From Rummeliibacillus stabekisii (GTDB taxonomy: Bacteria; Bacillota; Bacilli; Bacillales_A; Planococcaceae), in contig NZ_BJVD01000001.1 in NCBI RefSeq assembly GCF_007988965.1, positions 434,001-498,000 on the forward strand: a stretch of DNA of 64,000 nt, written 5' to 3'. The position numbers and the translations under genes were made by a program. Within the stretch, counting starts at the first letter, position 1; every line of letters starts with the position of its first letter. The notes under the pieces are model-generated. The model had not been told where the DNA came from, made no database searches, and saw only the letters and a program-made list of their open reading frames with translations. Shown piece by piece: positions 1 to 8,503 of the stretch.

Positions 1-2
1 CC

Positions 3-266
3 TATCAAAAATATTCACCAATGGTAAAACAAATCTCACCTATGTTCCAAAATATACCCGCTATGTATAAGCTTTATAAAGGATTCCAATCAATGCCTGA
101 CGCTAACCCTGGAGGTGGAGCAACAGCCAGGGCAGCAAGTGGAGGTACTTCAGGAGGCGCATCTAACTTGAATACAGGTAATACAGGTTCCTCCTCAACA
201 GGTGGCCAGAATTTTATCCAAACGCCAAGAGCTTCAAGACCACGCATCTTTCAGCCTCCTTTCTAG
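3..266 (+). CDS. YqfQ/VrrA-like protein, C-terminal part (5' end outside window)
   Basis: The reading frame is open back to the window edge; codons before the first ATG (position 21) read in frame (…QKYSPM), so the gene very probably starts upstream. The visible part has a short hydrophobic/basic segment with repeated SPM and Met-Pro motifs (SPMVKQISPMF, then YKGFQSMPD), followed by a Gly/Ser/Thr-rich, low-complexity tail. That layout fits the YqfQ family (Bacillus VrrA-like), whose gene lies beside ispH in B. subtilis, and ispH follows here 69 bases downstream on the same strand. Function unknown in the family; assignment rests on the motif style and the neighbour. Confidence 0.6.
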   Translation, partial: YQKYSPMVKQISPMFQNIPAMYKLYKGFQSMPDANPGGGATARAASGGTSGGASNLNTGNTGSSSTGGQNFIQTPRASRPRIFQPPF

Positions 267-335
267 TCGATAATTTTGTATTAGATTAAGGACTCCGTTA
301 TAATGGTAGTAGTGAGCATTGAAAGGGGTCCAATT

Positions 336-1307
336 ATGCAAGTCATTAAAATTACACCTAGAGGCTATTGTTACGGTGTTGTAGATGCGATGGTTATCGC
401 TCGCAATGCTGCAATGGATAAAACATTGCCAAGGCCTATATATATACTTGGAATGATCGTTCATAACAAGCATGTAACTGATGCATTTGAGAGTGACGGG
501 ATCATTACATTAGATGGAAAAGATCGTTTGGAAATTCTGGAAAAAGTCGATGGAGGCACAGTTATTTTTACTGCACACGGTGTATCGCCAGAAGTACGAA
601 AATTAGCGTCCGAAAAAGGGCTAATTGCTATTGATGCAACTTGTCCCGACGTGACTGTAACGCACGATTTAATCAAAGAAAAGTCAGCAGAAGGCTATGA
701 TATAATCTATATTGGGAAGAAAGGCCATCCTGAGCCTGAAGGTGCAATTGGGGTAGCTCCTGATCATGTCCATCTTGTACAAAATATTGAGGATATCGAG
801 GCGCTTCAACTAACGAACGATAAAATATTGGTTACAAACCAAACGACGATGAGTCAATGGGATGTATCACATTTAATGGAACGTTTAAAGGAAAAATATC
901 CTAACATAGAAGTTCATAAGGAAATTTGCTTAGCGACACAAGTCCGCCAAGAAGCTGTGGCAACACAAGCTGGTGAAGCAGATTTGCTCATCGTAGTCGG
1001 AGACCCGAAAAGCAATAACTCTAACCGCCTGACACAGGTTTCTGAAGAAATAGCCCAAACGAAATCGTACCGTATCGCTGATCTTTCAGAATTAAAACTA
1101 GAATGGTTGGATGGAGTTGAAAAAGTCGGCGTGACAGCAGGCGCTTCTACGCCAACGCCAATAGTTAAAGAGGTTATTAAATTCTTAGACCAATACGATC
1201 CTGCGAATCCTGCTACACATGACTTAAGCCGTTCTGTCACACTAGACAAAATTCTACCGAAAATCAAACAACCTTCACCTGTGACAAAGATCTTACCAAA
1301 AGGATAA
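336..1307 (+). CDS. ispH: 4-hydroxy-3-methylbut-2-enyl diphosphate reductase IspH
   Basis: Last enzyme of the non-mevalonate (MEP) isoprenoid pathway; reduces HMBPP to IPP and DMAPP with a [4Fe-4S] cluster. The 323-residue protein has the three conserved cluster cysteines: C12 (PRGYCYGV), C103 (DATCPDV) and C198 ([11 protein letters not shown]), plus the TAHGV and TNQTTMS motifs. The open frame extends further 5', but the ATG at 336 is preceded by GAAAGGGG at a good distance and gives a protein beginning directly with the conserved [11 protein letters not shown], so it is preferred over position 303. A strong terminator follows. Neighbouring yqfQ and, across a small insertion, yqfO/trmK match the B. 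subtilis neighbourhood. Confidence 0.95.
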   Translation: MQVIKITPRGYCYGVVDAMVIARNAAMDKTLPRPIYILGMIVHNKHVTDAFESDGIITLDGKDRLEILEKVDGGTVIFTAHGVSPEVRKLASEKGLIAIDATCPDVTVTHDLIKEKSAEGYDIIYIGKKGHPEPEGAIGVAPDHVHLVQNIEDIEALQLTNDKILVTNQTTMSQWDVSHLMERLKEKYPNIEVHKEICLATQVRQEAVATQAGEADLLIVVGDPKSNNSNRLTQVSEEIAQTKSYRIADLSELKLEWLDGVEKVGVTAGASTPTPIVKEVIKFLDQYDPANPATHDLSRSVTLDKILPKIKQPSPVTKILPKG

Positions 1308-1345
1308 TTACGGGCAATCTCAGATTTCATGAGTGATCCATAAAT

Positions 1346-1378
1346 AAGCCTTCTGTTTTTCTAACAGAAGGCTTTTTT
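1346..1378 (+). terminator. Rho-independent terminator of ispH
   Basis: A 12-bp perfect stem (AAGCCTTCTGTT paired with AACAGAAGGCTT) with a 5-base loop, followed by a T run, 38 bases after the ispH stop. Confidence 0.9.
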
Positions 1379-1453
1379 GGTTAGATACGTGAGGCACAGC
1401 TTATACAGCTAGCGAGGCAGGCTATCTTCCTAACTGTACACTAGAGGATTTTA

Positions 1454-1981
1454 TTATCTCTTAAGAAGAGAATAAACATTAGTATCGTATGCTTTTCCTT
1501 GTTGGTATATATAGCCTCTTAAAATTCCCTCTTTTTGAAAACCGACTTTTTCCAATAATTTATTAGATGCTTCATTTTCTAGGAAAACAATTGCTCCTAT
1601 ACGTGTTAAGCCCATTGTATCAAAACCAAATGAAATTACTTTTGATATGGCCTCAGAAGTGTAACCTTTCCTCCAGTACTCCGGATGAATCTCATATCCA
1701 ATTTCAGCTCTTTTATGTTTTTGAGACCAAGCATGGTATCCAATTGTACCAATTATACCTTTTGTTCCTTTTCGCTCAATCCCCCACCTTATGCCTCTTT
1801 CTTCATTATAATTTTTCTTAAAAAACTCTACTAATTCTTTTGCTTCTTTTGCGCTGTTTAATGGTTCTGACCCATAAAATCGTATGACTTCTTTATTGGA
1901 AAGGCAAGCGAAAATATCATATACATCTGTATCCGTTAATTCTCGCAGAGTTATTCTATCTGTCTCTAATATAGGAAACAT
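1454..1981 (-). CDS. GNAT acetyltransferase, RimJ/RimL type
   Basis: A 175-residue GNAT-fold N-acetyltransferase of the Acetyltransf_3 (RimJ/RimL/YdaF) branch. It begins with the family's ETDRITLRELTDTD strand, has the acetyl-CoA pyrophosphate-binding segment at about residues 100-115 (EIHPEYWRKGYTSEA) and the motif NEASNKLLEKVGFQKEGILRG. The substrate, possibly an N-terminal amine of a protein, cannot be read from sequence. The ATG is preceded by AGGAGAG. It is the last gene of a small minus-strand group inserted between ispH and the nif3-like gene; the next acetyltransferase upstream ends 12 bases before it, so the two are probably co-transcribed. Confidence 0.85.
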   Translation of the reverse strand: MFPILETDRITLRELTDTDVYDIFACLSNKEVIRFYGSEPLNSAKEAKELVEFFKKNYNEERGIRWGIERKGTKGIIGTIGYHAWSQKHKRAEIGYEIHPEYWRKGYTSEAISKVISFGFDTMGLTRIGAIVFLENEASNKLLEKVGFQKEGILRGYIYQQGKAYDTNVYSLLKR

Positions 1982-1993
1982 TTAATCTCTCCT

Positions 1994-2452
1994 TTATTTT
2001 AGTTTTGAATTTGACTTAATTGGCATAACCATTGTAATAGTTCTATTTTTATATCCCATTTTTTCATACAGTTTAACAGCTTGATTTCCTGCATATACGC
2101 TTAAACGTGCTTCTAAATATCCGTCTCTTTCGAAATTTTCGGCCGCAGTTGTCATCAATTTTTTTGATATTCCTTTACCTCTAAATTCTTCTATTACAAA
2201 CAATTCATAAATAAATCCATATGCTTTTTCAGTAAATTGATCTTTACTACTACCTATAAGGATCCAACCCATTAAGGTACCGTCTTCCGTTGCAATTAAA
2301 TAGTAACTTCCCTTTTCCAATAAAGGCTCAACAAGTTGTTTGACTTTTACATCTGTCGGTATGATCCCACCCATAGTACCATCGTGTATAGCTTGTGGTG
2401 TTAATAATAAAATCTTTTGGTATTCCAAATCATTCGGTCTTCTGATTTCCAT
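1994..2452 (-). CDS. GNAT acetyltransferase
   Basis: A 152-residue GNAT family acetyltransferase (Acetyltransf_1). The acetyl-CoA site is seen in VIEEFRGKGISKKLM, followed by the strand-helix NQAVKLYEKMGYKNRT near the C-terminus. The open frame can be extended 9 codons to a TTG at 2479, but AAGGAG lies inside that extension, 12 bases before the ATG at 2452, so the ATG is taken as start although the spacing is a little long. Located between the deaminase-like gene (39 bases upstream) and the other GNAT gene, same strand. Substrate unknown. Confidence 0.8.
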   Translation of the reverse strand: MEIRRPNDLEYQKILLLTPQAIHDGTMGGIIPTDVKVKQLVEPLLEKGSYYLIATEDGTLMGWILIGSSKDQFTEKAYGFIYELFVIEEFRGKGISKKLMTTAAENFERDGYLEARLSVYAGNQAVKLYEKMGYKNRTITMVMPIKSNSKLK

Positions 2453-2491
2453 TAATTTAACATTCTCCTTCACGAACAAATCTCACACCAT

Positions 2492-2911
2492 TTAGTTGAA
2501 AAACTCTTCCTCTGGATATGCGGCAGTCCAGTGATAGGGTTGCATTTCTGATAACGGTTTATAGACAATATCTTTCCCTGCCAAACTAACTGCAACCATA
2601 ACAGACGGCCCCCAGTAGAATAGTCTTTCTTGGCACACTCCACAAGGTGATAAGACTTTGATGTCTGCAGCTGTATCATCTCGAACTAAACAGATGGAAT
2701 GTGTTACCCTTTTGTTCAGCTTATGAGCTTCTAGTATTGCACCTGTTTCTATACAAAGTTCAGTAGATGCGTTAATCACTTCAGGCGCTATACTCGTCAA
2801 GATTGTACCATCGTCTAATGCCATCGCTGCGGCACCCCCCCAACCTGTTGGGTATCTATCCTTGATTAATTGCTCTGCATAAAGATATAATTTTTCTTTT
2901 AACTCCATCAT
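2492..2911 (-). CDS. Cytidine-deaminase-fold protein (blasticidin-S-deaminase-like zinc site)
   Basis: A 139-residue protein of the cytidine deaminase superfamily. Zinc-binding motifs are STELCIETGA (C-x-E with a cysteine ligand, as in the CDA/blasticidin-S deaminase branch) and SPCGVCQERL (PCxxC). This is a second, divergent deaminase in the window beside the housekeeping cdd at 45724. Deamination of a nucleoside or nucleoside-like compound is inferred from the fold; the substrate is not known. The start at 2911 follows AGGAGAGG closely and overlaps a second in-frame ATG at 2908. Part of the accessory cluster 1454-3772. Confidence 0.75.
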   Translation of the reverse strand: MMELKEKLYLYAEQLIKDRYPTGWGGAAAMALDDGTILTSIAPEVINASTELCIETGAILEAHKLNKRVTHSICLVRDDTAADIKVLSPCGVCQERLFYWGPSVMVAVSLAGKDIVYKPLSEMQPYHWTAAYPEEEFFN

Positions 2912-2947
2912 TACCTCTCCTATTAACAATCTACGAATCTTCGATGA

Positions 2948-3772
2948 CTAAGCATACACCCTATGATGTAGGTCCTTTAATTTCTCTGCCATCAATTCTC
3001 TTATGCGACAATCTCCATATTTAAATCCAATCCTAAAATAGAAGGTTTTAATGAAGTTTGCGACATTGAACTTGGTCTGGAAAAATTTATTTGAGAATCC
3101 TTCTTTCTCAAATATCAAATCTAAGCTATTAAATATTTGCAACACCCATTGTTCTAATTCCTTCTCGCTTTGTCCTTTTTCCAATAATGCTTCTATCACA
3201 AAGATTAACCGCTCATCTTCATCGTCAATATAGGTTGCATCTTTAAACAAACACTGTTGGACTGTTTGAAGAATTTTTGAGAATTGTAGTTCCTCTATTA
3301 TCTTAGGATGACTTGCAAGAGATGCTAATAAGTCCGCTCCATGTGCAATACTGTGAGCCCACCCCTTTTTTCTACATATCCTCTTGTATCCATCTCGAAT
3401 GGCTCTGTTCATTACACATTCTAAATTCTTCAGCGTTAAAAAGTTCAATTCACTATCTTTTGTTAATATCCCGGTAATGACTAAAGAAGAAAATGAGCGA
3501 GTGAAAACTGAATCTGTATTTAATTCGCCAATCTTATAGAACAGATGGTTCTCATCTAAACAGATTTCCAAAATAGAACAATATTGCTCAAAGGTTAATA
3601 AATTTTCATTAAATATTCTTATAAATGTTGGATATATTAGATTATCTCTTAGTTCCGGGTCAACTGATCCTATATTATCCAACATATTTTGAATTAAATA
3701 TTTTAATTCAGCTTCAACAAAAGTTCCAATATTCCGACTCTTTAATTGATTAAGTTGTAATTTTAAATTCAT
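2948..3772 (-). CDS. DUF2785 family protein
   Basis: A 274-residue, largely helical, soluble protein. The segment KGWAHSIAHGADLL and the acidic stretch DEDERL are typical of the DUF2785 family, which has no defined biochemical role. No signal peptide or membrane segment is seen in the chosen product. The frame remains open to 3826, but the ATG at 3772 has GAAAGG eight bases before it and gives a product starting with MNLKLQLNQL, so it is preferred. It is the first gene of the minus-strand accessory cluster; a long inverted repeat (3821-3863) lies upstream, between it and the nif3-like gene. Confidence 0.7.
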   Translation of the reverse strand: MNLKLQLNQLKSRNIGTFVEAELKYLIQNMLDNIGSVDPELRDNLIYPTFIRIFNENLLTFEQYCSILEICLDENHLFYKIGELNTDSVFTRSFSSLVITGILTKDSELNFLTLKNLECVMNRAIRDGYKRICRKKGWAHSIAHGADLLASLASHPKIIEELQFSKILQTVQQCLFKDATYIDDEDERLIFVIEALLEKGQSEKELEQWVLQIFNSLDLIFEKEGFSNKFFQTKFNVANFIKTFYFRIGFKYGDCRIRELMAEKLKDLHHRVYA

Positions 3773-3820
3773 GTTAGATACCTTTCGAGTCACCATTTTT
3801 TTAAAAGACTCCATTATATA

Positions 3821-3863
3821 ACTCAAATAAACATGGCTTTTGTATTTCCATGTTCATTTGAGT
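3821..3863. repeat. Inverted repeat, 16-base arms with one mismatch
   Basis: Left arm ACTCAAATAAACATGG (3821-3836) and right arm CCATGTTCATTTGAGT (3848-3863) pair at 15 of 16 positions around an 11-base loop. It begins 10 bases beyond the stop of the nif3-like gene, so it probably ends that transcript, but it lacks a clear T run on either side. It also sits just upstream of the DUF2785 gene. Confidence 0.7.
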
Positions 3864-3873
3864 CTTAACTGGT

Positions 3874-4992
3874 TTAAATAAATTGAAATGGCTCAGTAGA
3901 GAGTTTTGAAGGGATAAATGTGCAATCAATTTTTTGCTCTTTGCATAGTTCGTCCATCTTTTTTGAAACACCTATTTTCATGATCGATTCTACATGGTGC
4001 CCAGGGTCAACCACGTGGAGGCCTAAGTTTTCTGCATCTTGTGCAACATGGAAATACAAGTCACCTGTTACAAAGACATCTGCACCTGCTCGTTTCGCAT
4101 CATAAATATATTTGTTGCCATCGCCACCGAGCACTGCTACTTTTGAAATATTTGAAGATAAATCACCAACTACACGAACAGCTTTTACCTTCAGTTTTGC
4201 TTTTACATGTTCTGCAAAGTCTTGCAAGGTCATTGGATGAATCGTACCAATCCGACCAAGCCCCATTTCTTTAGCAGGTGTCTCAAGAACAAACAAATCA
4301 TACGCTGGCTCTTCATATGGATGAGCATTCAGCATCGCACGTAGGACTTTATTTTTCTTGCCTTCTGGGACCACGACTTCAATCTTCACTTCTTCCTCTA
4401 TATGAAGCTTACCGAGTTTTCCTGCAAATGGATTAGCACCTTCTTGCGCTCTATATCTGCCTTCACCTTCAAGGGTATAACTACAGGAGTCATAGTCGCC
4501 AATTTGACCAGCCCCAGCTCCTGCTAGCGCTTGTCTTAATGCTTCAGCATAATCAGTTGGTATATAGACCGCTAGCTTATACAATCTTTCCGTATATGTT
4601 GGCACAAGGGTTTCACAGTTTTCTAATTGTAAGGCTTCTGCTAATAAATCGTTTACTCCGCCTTCTGCTACATCAAGATTCGTATGTGCTGCATAGACTG
4701 CAATATCATGCTTGATGCATTTTTCTATCAGTTGGCCCTGTGGCGAATCAGTGCGCATATTCGCTAATTTTCGGAAGATAGGCGGATGGTGTGCAATAAT
4801 TAATTCACATTGATTTTCAATTGCCTCATCAACCACTTGTGTATTCACATCCAAAGTGACCAATACTTTTTTTATTGGCTTATTTAAGGTGCCAATAGCT
4901 AAGCCAATGGGATCACCTTCCATTGCAGCTAACTTTTTAGGAGACCATGTTTCAAAAATACTAATGATTTGTTGCCCATTCGCTACTTTCAA
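3874..4992 (-). CDS. yqfO: Nif3-like dinuclear metal centre protein (YqfO)
   Basis: A 372-residue protein of the Nif3/DUF34 family (also named GTP cyclohydrolase 1 type 2 homologue). Metal-ligand motifs: IIAHHPPIF, YAAHTNLDV, and the C-terminal TGDLYFHVAQDA and DPGHHVES. The central part (about residues 130-240) is the PII/CutA-like insertion seen in the Bacillus member. Length matches B. subtilis YqfO (about 373). The start is a TTG at 4992: AAGGAGG stands 10 bases upstream and the product then begins LKVANGQQIISIF as in homologues; the longer frame to 5103 would only read through trmK. The TTG overlaps the trmK stop as TTGA, implying translational coupling. Molecular role still debated. Confidence 0.9.
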   Translation of the reverse strand: MKVANGQQIISIFETWSPKKLAAMEGDPIGLAIGTLNKPIKKVLVTLDVNTQVVDEAIENQCELIIAHHPPIFRKLANMRTDSPQGQLIEKCIKHDIAVYAAHTNLDVAEGGVNDLLAEALQLENCETLVPTYTERLYKLAVYIPTDYAEALRQALAGAGAGQIGDYDSCSYTLEGEGRYRAQEGANPFAGKLGKLHIEEEVKIEVVVPEGKKNKVLRAMLNAHPYEEPAYDLFVLETPAKEMGLGRIGTIHPMTLQDFAEHVKAKLKVKAVRVVGDLSSNISKVAVLGGDGNKYIYDAKRAGADVFVTGDLYFHVAQDAENLGLHVVDPGHHVESIMKIGVSKKMDELCKEQKIDCTFIPSKLSTEPFQFI

Positions 4993-5687
4993 TCTTTCAA
5001 AACCTCCTTGACCAGTTCTATTTTCTGTTGAAGTTCTCTTTCTTTCTCTGCAATAGCTGTAGTTGGTTCTGCTTGTTTTAATGCTTCTAGTACTTGTAGC
5101 CATTGATTTATTTCATGTTGCCACTTCTCTTTAAAGACAGCATTTTTCTCTTTATAGAGTACGGGGCCTAATAGTAATTGTACTGTGTTTAACGATTCTT
5201 CTCCTCGTTCTAGAACAAGCACTTCATAGATTTTTTCGTCTTCCTTCAGTATTTCCTCATTTATAATCTTCCAGCCATTTGCCATTGCCCATTCACGAAT
5301 AGCTATCGCATGAATATTCGGCTGGAGGATCAGGCGCTCTACTCCCTGCAAACGTTCAGCATCTTTTTCTAATATGGAAGCAATTAGCGGACCTCCCATA
5401 CCTGCAATTGTAATAGCTGTGACGCCATCCTCTTTTTCTATAGCTTGTAGGCCATCAGCAAATCGAACAGCAATACTTTCTTGCAATTGTTCTTTTCTTA
5501 CTTCGTTGCATGCGGATTCATAAGGGCCTTTCACCACTTCACCAGCAATGGCTCTATGTATAACCCCCTGCAACACTAAGTAACACGGCAAATAAGCATG
5601 GTCACTCCCTATATCAGCCACAATGGCTTTCTCTGGTACAAAAGAGGCTACTGTTTGAAGCCGTTTGGATAATTTTTGAGCATTCAT
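4989..5687 (-). CDS. trmK: tRNA (adenine(22)-N(1))-methyltransferase TrmK
   Basis: A 232-residue SAM-dependent methyltransferase that makes m1A22 in tRNA. Motif I is VADIGSDHAYLP (residues about 23-34), and AGMGG (about residues 95-99) is the family signature for the active region; the C-terminus is a helical coiled coil (EKERELQQKIELVKEVL). It is the B. subtilis YqfN homologue and lies, as there, between cccA and yqfO. Its stop overlaps the yqfO TTG start by 4 bases. A terminator for cccA separates it from the gene upstream, so trmK-yqfO should have its own promoter in about 5690-5745. Confidence 0.93.
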   Translation of the reverse strand: MNAQKLSKRLQTVASFVPEKAIVADIGSDHAYLPCYLVLQGVIHRAIAGEVVKGPYESACNEVRKEQLQESIAVRFADGLQAIEKEDGVTAITIAGMGGPLIASILEKDAERLQGVERLILQPNIHAIAIREWAMANGWKIINEEILKEDEKIYEVLVLERGEESLNTVQLLLGPVLYKEKNAVFKEKWQHEINQWLQVLEALKQAEPTTAIAEKERELQQKIELVKEVLKD

Positions 5688-5744
5688 ATAAAGTCCCGTC
5701 CTTTCATCTTATATTGTAACTGATAATAGATAGTATTTGTATGC

Positions 5745-5775
5745 AAAAAAACCCTTATCCACGTTGGATAAGGGT
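5745..5775 (-). terminator. Terminator of cccA
   Basis: Minus strand: stem ACCCTTATCCA / TGGATAAGGGT with a 3-base loop followed by seven T; 22 bases after the cccA stop. Confidence 0.9.
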
Positions 5776-5797
5776 TTGCAAAATAGTCGAGAATTAA

Positions 5798-6169
5798 TTA
5801 TTTTAATCCAGAGATATATTTTGCCATTGCATCAAGTTCAGCGCCTTGAACTAAACCAGCTGGCATGCCGCCGCCTTTACCTTTAGTTAAGATGTCTTTA
5901 ACTTCTGCTTCAGATAAACCTGTGCCATGTAAGTTAGGACCTACATTACCTTTAAGGTTGTCTCCGTGGCAAGAGATACATTTTTGTTGAGCAATTGCTT
6001 CAGGATCTGCTTCGCCTGAAGCTGATTTGCCTTCTGTTTGTTCAGTTTTTTCTTTGTCTCCGCCTTTAGCGATTTCAGCTTTTTTATCTGCTCCGTCAAT
6101 AGACATGAAGAAGATTAAACCTAAGCCAAAAGCCATGATTAAGATATACGGAATAATAGGATTTTTCAT
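5798..6169 (-). CDS. cccA: Cytochrome c550, membrane-anchored (CccA)
   Basis: A 123-residue class I c-type cytochrome held in the membrane by one N-terminal segment (residues about 5-24, IIPYILIMAFGLGLIFF). A charged Lys/Glu/Ser-rich linker leads to the haem domain with the CISCH haem-binding site and an axial Met in KGGGMPAGL. Electron carrier on the outer face of the membrane. The ATG at 6169 has GAGGGAGGG seven bases before it; the longer frame to 6187 is rejected. Gene order sigA - membrane protein - cccA - trmK resembles B. subtilis. A good SigA-type promoter lies upstream. Confidence 0.93.
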   Translation of the reverse strand: MKNPIIPYILIMAFGLGLIFFMSIDGADKKAEIAKGGDKEKTEQTEGKSASGEADPEAIAQQKCISCHGDNLKGNVGPNLHGTGLSEAEVKDILTKGKGGGMPAGLVQGAELDAMAKYISGLK

Positions 6170-6193
6170 CAATTTACCCTCCCTCATAAGTTC

Positions 6194-6222
6194 AATCTAT
6201 TTCTATAAATAGAATCAGTCAA
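6194..6222 (-). promoter_or_regulatory. SigA-type promoter of cccA, with a dyad in the spacer
   Basis: Minus strand: -35 TTGACT, exactly 17 bases, -10 TAGATT, ending 24 bases upstream of the cccA ATG. The spacer contains the perfect dyad TTCTATTTATAGAA, which could be an operator. Otherwise the gap 6223-6494 holds only AT-rich sequence in which nothing was recognised. Confidence 0.65.
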
Positions 6223-6494
6223 CACTTAATATTGTACTTCATTCCGCAAGAAACGGAAAGACCTTCTGAAGAAGTTTTCAATCGTTTGTGACAAAATTGC
6301 CATATTTGACACAAAAAAAATAAATTTTTCTTGCATTTTCTCTTATTAGTATCACCTTCGTCCATTTCTCTGTCCTATTTTGTAGGAAAGCCATTTCAAT
6401 GGTCATACTCCTACATCCTTATTTTCTACACTTTATTCATCGTTATGCTTCCTAATCCAATTTTAAAGTCACACAGATTTTCTAGTTTCTATTA

Positions 6495-7058
6495 CTATAT
6501 GAAATAATAAATAATTAAAACTAAAAGGCCTAACCCACCTGAAATAAGGAAATAAACTAAGCGTAACCATATACCAGAGATAATCCATAGAACACAATTC
6601 CCTATCAAAACACCATATAACACCATTGATTGGCCTTCAAAGAAAATATTTGCTCCTTTTATCGATATCCCAAAGAGCAGAAGAGCGATTGTTGCGTATG
6701 CAAATGTTGTACTAATGGCTCTATTAGGAGACAACCGAAAAATCAATATAATGATCCCAATGATAGCTGCAATACTAATGGCAAGCGGAATAAAAACGAG
6801 AGGCGCTTGTAAATAAAAAAGTGCAATCAATAATAAAAGGGTACCCGCTATTGTTAGGCTTTTTTTCCAAATCGTTTTTCCTGAGCCTTTGGCTAATATG
6901 GAAGTGGATGCGCTTACTTCATCCATAGAGGTATCCTTGCTATCTTCTCCAGCTGTGTAGAGAGTTGTGAGAAAATCACAGTATTGCTCTGGCAACAGCT
7001 TATTTTCTTTCCAAAACGCAATCTCGCTTAATATGACTTCTTTTTTTTGACTATTCAT
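6495..7058 (-). CDS. Multi-pass membrane protein of unknown function
   Basis: A 187-residue protein. The N-terminal 45 residues are soluble and contain WKENKLLPEQYCDFLTTLY, a motif recalled from several uncharacterised Bacillales membrane proteins. From about residue 65 on there are five or six closely packed hydrophobic segments, ending in the strongly hydrophobic LISGGLGLLVLIIYYF. No catalytic motif was found. It lies between sigA and cccA, preceded by the sigA terminator, so it is probably a separate unit. Start ATG preceded by GAGGTGAATGG. Function not recognised. Confidence 0.6.
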   Translation of the reverse strand: MNSQKKEVILSEIAFWKENKLLPEQYCDFLTTLYTAGEDSKDTSMDEVSASTSILAKGSGKTIWKKSLTIAGTLLLLIALFYLQAPLVFIPLAISIAAIIGIIILIFRLSPNRAISTTFAYATIALLLFGISIKGANIFFEGQSMVLYGVLIGNCVLWIISGIWLRLVYFLISGGLGLLVLIIYYFI

Positions 7059-7100
7059 CCATTCACCTCGAACTTGTTAAGCTCTTTGATTTTCACCTTT

Positions 7101-7132
7101 AAAAAAGGCACCTAATTAAATAGGTGCCTTTT
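7101..7132 (-). terminator. Terminator downstream of rpoD
   Basis: Minus strand: AAAAGGCACCTA, 6-base loop, TAGGTGCCTTTT and further T. It is about 190 bases after the rpoD stop; the sequence between (7133-7321) contains only a small dyad CTGATTG/CAATCAG near 7292-7310 and no ORF. Confidence 0.8.
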
Positions 7133-7321
7133 AATTATTGCACTCACGGACAACTTCTCTATGTGCTCTCCCTTGAAGAAATAGTTGAGCCAAGCTGCCT
7201 GTATAGCTTTGATAATCAGGGTCTGATTTTATACTATGATTTAAATCTTACTGTATAAGAAAGATGATTTAGAGAATTTCTCCTGTAAACGTCTGATTGA
7301 TTAACAATCAGGTGCCCACTG

Positions 7322-8470
7322 TTATTCTAAGAAATCTTTTAATCGCTTACTGCGTGAAGGATGGCGCAATTTTCTTAGCGCTTTCGCTTCAATTTGTCTG
7401 ATACGTTCTCTTGTTACACCGAAGACTTTACCTACTTCTTCTAGTGTACGAGTACGGCCGTCATCTAAACCGAAACGAAGGCGAAGGACATTCTCTTCTC
7501 GGTCTGTCAATGTATCTAATACATCTTCTAACTGCTCTTTTAAAAGCTCATATGCCGCATGATCAGATGGCGATTGCGCTTCTGAATCTTCGATGAAATC
7601 GCCTAAATGAGAATCATCTTCTTCGCCGATTGGTGTTTCAAGTGAAACAGGCTCTTGGGCGATTTTCAAGATTTCACGCACTTTTTCTGGTGTTAAATCC
7701 ATCTCTTCACCAATTTCTTCAGGTGTTGGTTCGCGCCCTAAATCTTGAAGTAGCTGGCGTTGCACACGAATCAATTTGTTGATAGTCTCTACCATGTGCA
7801 CTGGAATACGAATAGTACGAGCTTGGTCGGCTATTGCACGTGTAATCGCTTGGCGAATCCACCATGTAGCGTACGTAGAGAATTTGAATCCTTTACGGTA
7901 GTCGAATTTTTCTACTGCTTTGATTAAGCCCATATTTCCTTCTTGTATAAGATCTAAGAAAAGCATTCCGCGACCAACATATCTTTTGGCAATACTTACT
8001 ACTAACCTTAAGTTAGCTTCTGCCAACCGTTTGCGCGCTTCATCATCGCCTTGTTCAATACGTTCAGCTAAAGCAATTTCCTCTTTCGCGCTTAATAAGT
8101 CAACTCGTCCAATTTCTTTTAAATACATTCGAACAGGGTCATTTATTTTTACGCCTGGAGGAACACTTAAATCATTCAAGTCAAACGTTTCTTCTTCGGC
8201 ATTTCCTTTTAGCAAGCGATCAAGATTCTCTTCGTCTCCGTCTTTTCCGCCTAGTTCGATACCATTCGATTCGAGCTTGTCGATGAATTCTTCTACCTGA
8301 TCTGCTTCCATTTCATATGTTTGCAGCTTATCAGCAATTTCTGCATAAGTTAATTCACCATTTTTTTTACCTGTTTCAAGCAAGATTTTTTTGGTTTCTT
8401 CTAATGTATGTTCTAAATCCAATTCTTTTACTTCTTTTTCGTCATTTGAACGTTTAGACTTGTCCGCCAT
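7322..8470 (-). CDS. rpoD: Primary RNA polymerase sigma factor SigA (RpoD)
   Basis: The 382-residue housekeeping sigma factor. Region 1.1 is an acidic N-terminus; region 1.2 includes [17 protein letters not shown]; regions 2.1-2.4 run through [20 protein letters not shown] and [13 protein letters not shown] (the -10 recognition helix); region 4.2 is [19 protein letters not shown], the helix-turn-helix for the -35 element. It follows dnaG by 33 bases on the same strand, the conserved macromolecular-synthesis order dnaG-rpoD. The ATG has an AGGAGG-like site upstream (GGAGGAAAC). Confidence 0.97.
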   Translation of the reverse strand: MADKSKRSNDEKEVKELDLEHTLEETKKILLETGKKNGELTYAEIADKLQTYEMEADQVEEFIDKLESNGIELGGKDGDEENLDRLLKGNAEEETFDLNDLSVPPGVKINDPVRMYLKEIGRVDLLSAKEEIALAERIEQGDDEARKRLAEANLRLVVSIAKRYVGRGMLFLDLIQEGNMGLIKAVEKFDYRKGFKFSTYATWWIRQAITRAIADQARTIRIPVHMVETINKLIRVQRQLLQDLGREPTPEEIGEEMDLTPEKVREILKIAQEPVSLETPIGEEDDSHLGDFIEDSEAQSPSDHAAYELLKEQLEDVLDTLTDREENVLRLRFGLDDGRTRTLEEVGKVFGVTRERIRQIEAKALRKLRHPSRSKRLKDFLE

Positions 8471-8503
8471 AGGTGTTTCCTCCTTCTGCCAATCACAATC
8501 AAC

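Noticed and set aside
914-1330. 138-codon frame opposite ispH
   Set aside because: Lies wholly antisense to a well-supported gene, has no RBS and no protein-like motifs.
7920-8300. 126-codon frame opposite rpoD
   Set aside because: Shadow of rpoD codon structure; Ser/Pro-rich low-complexity translation.
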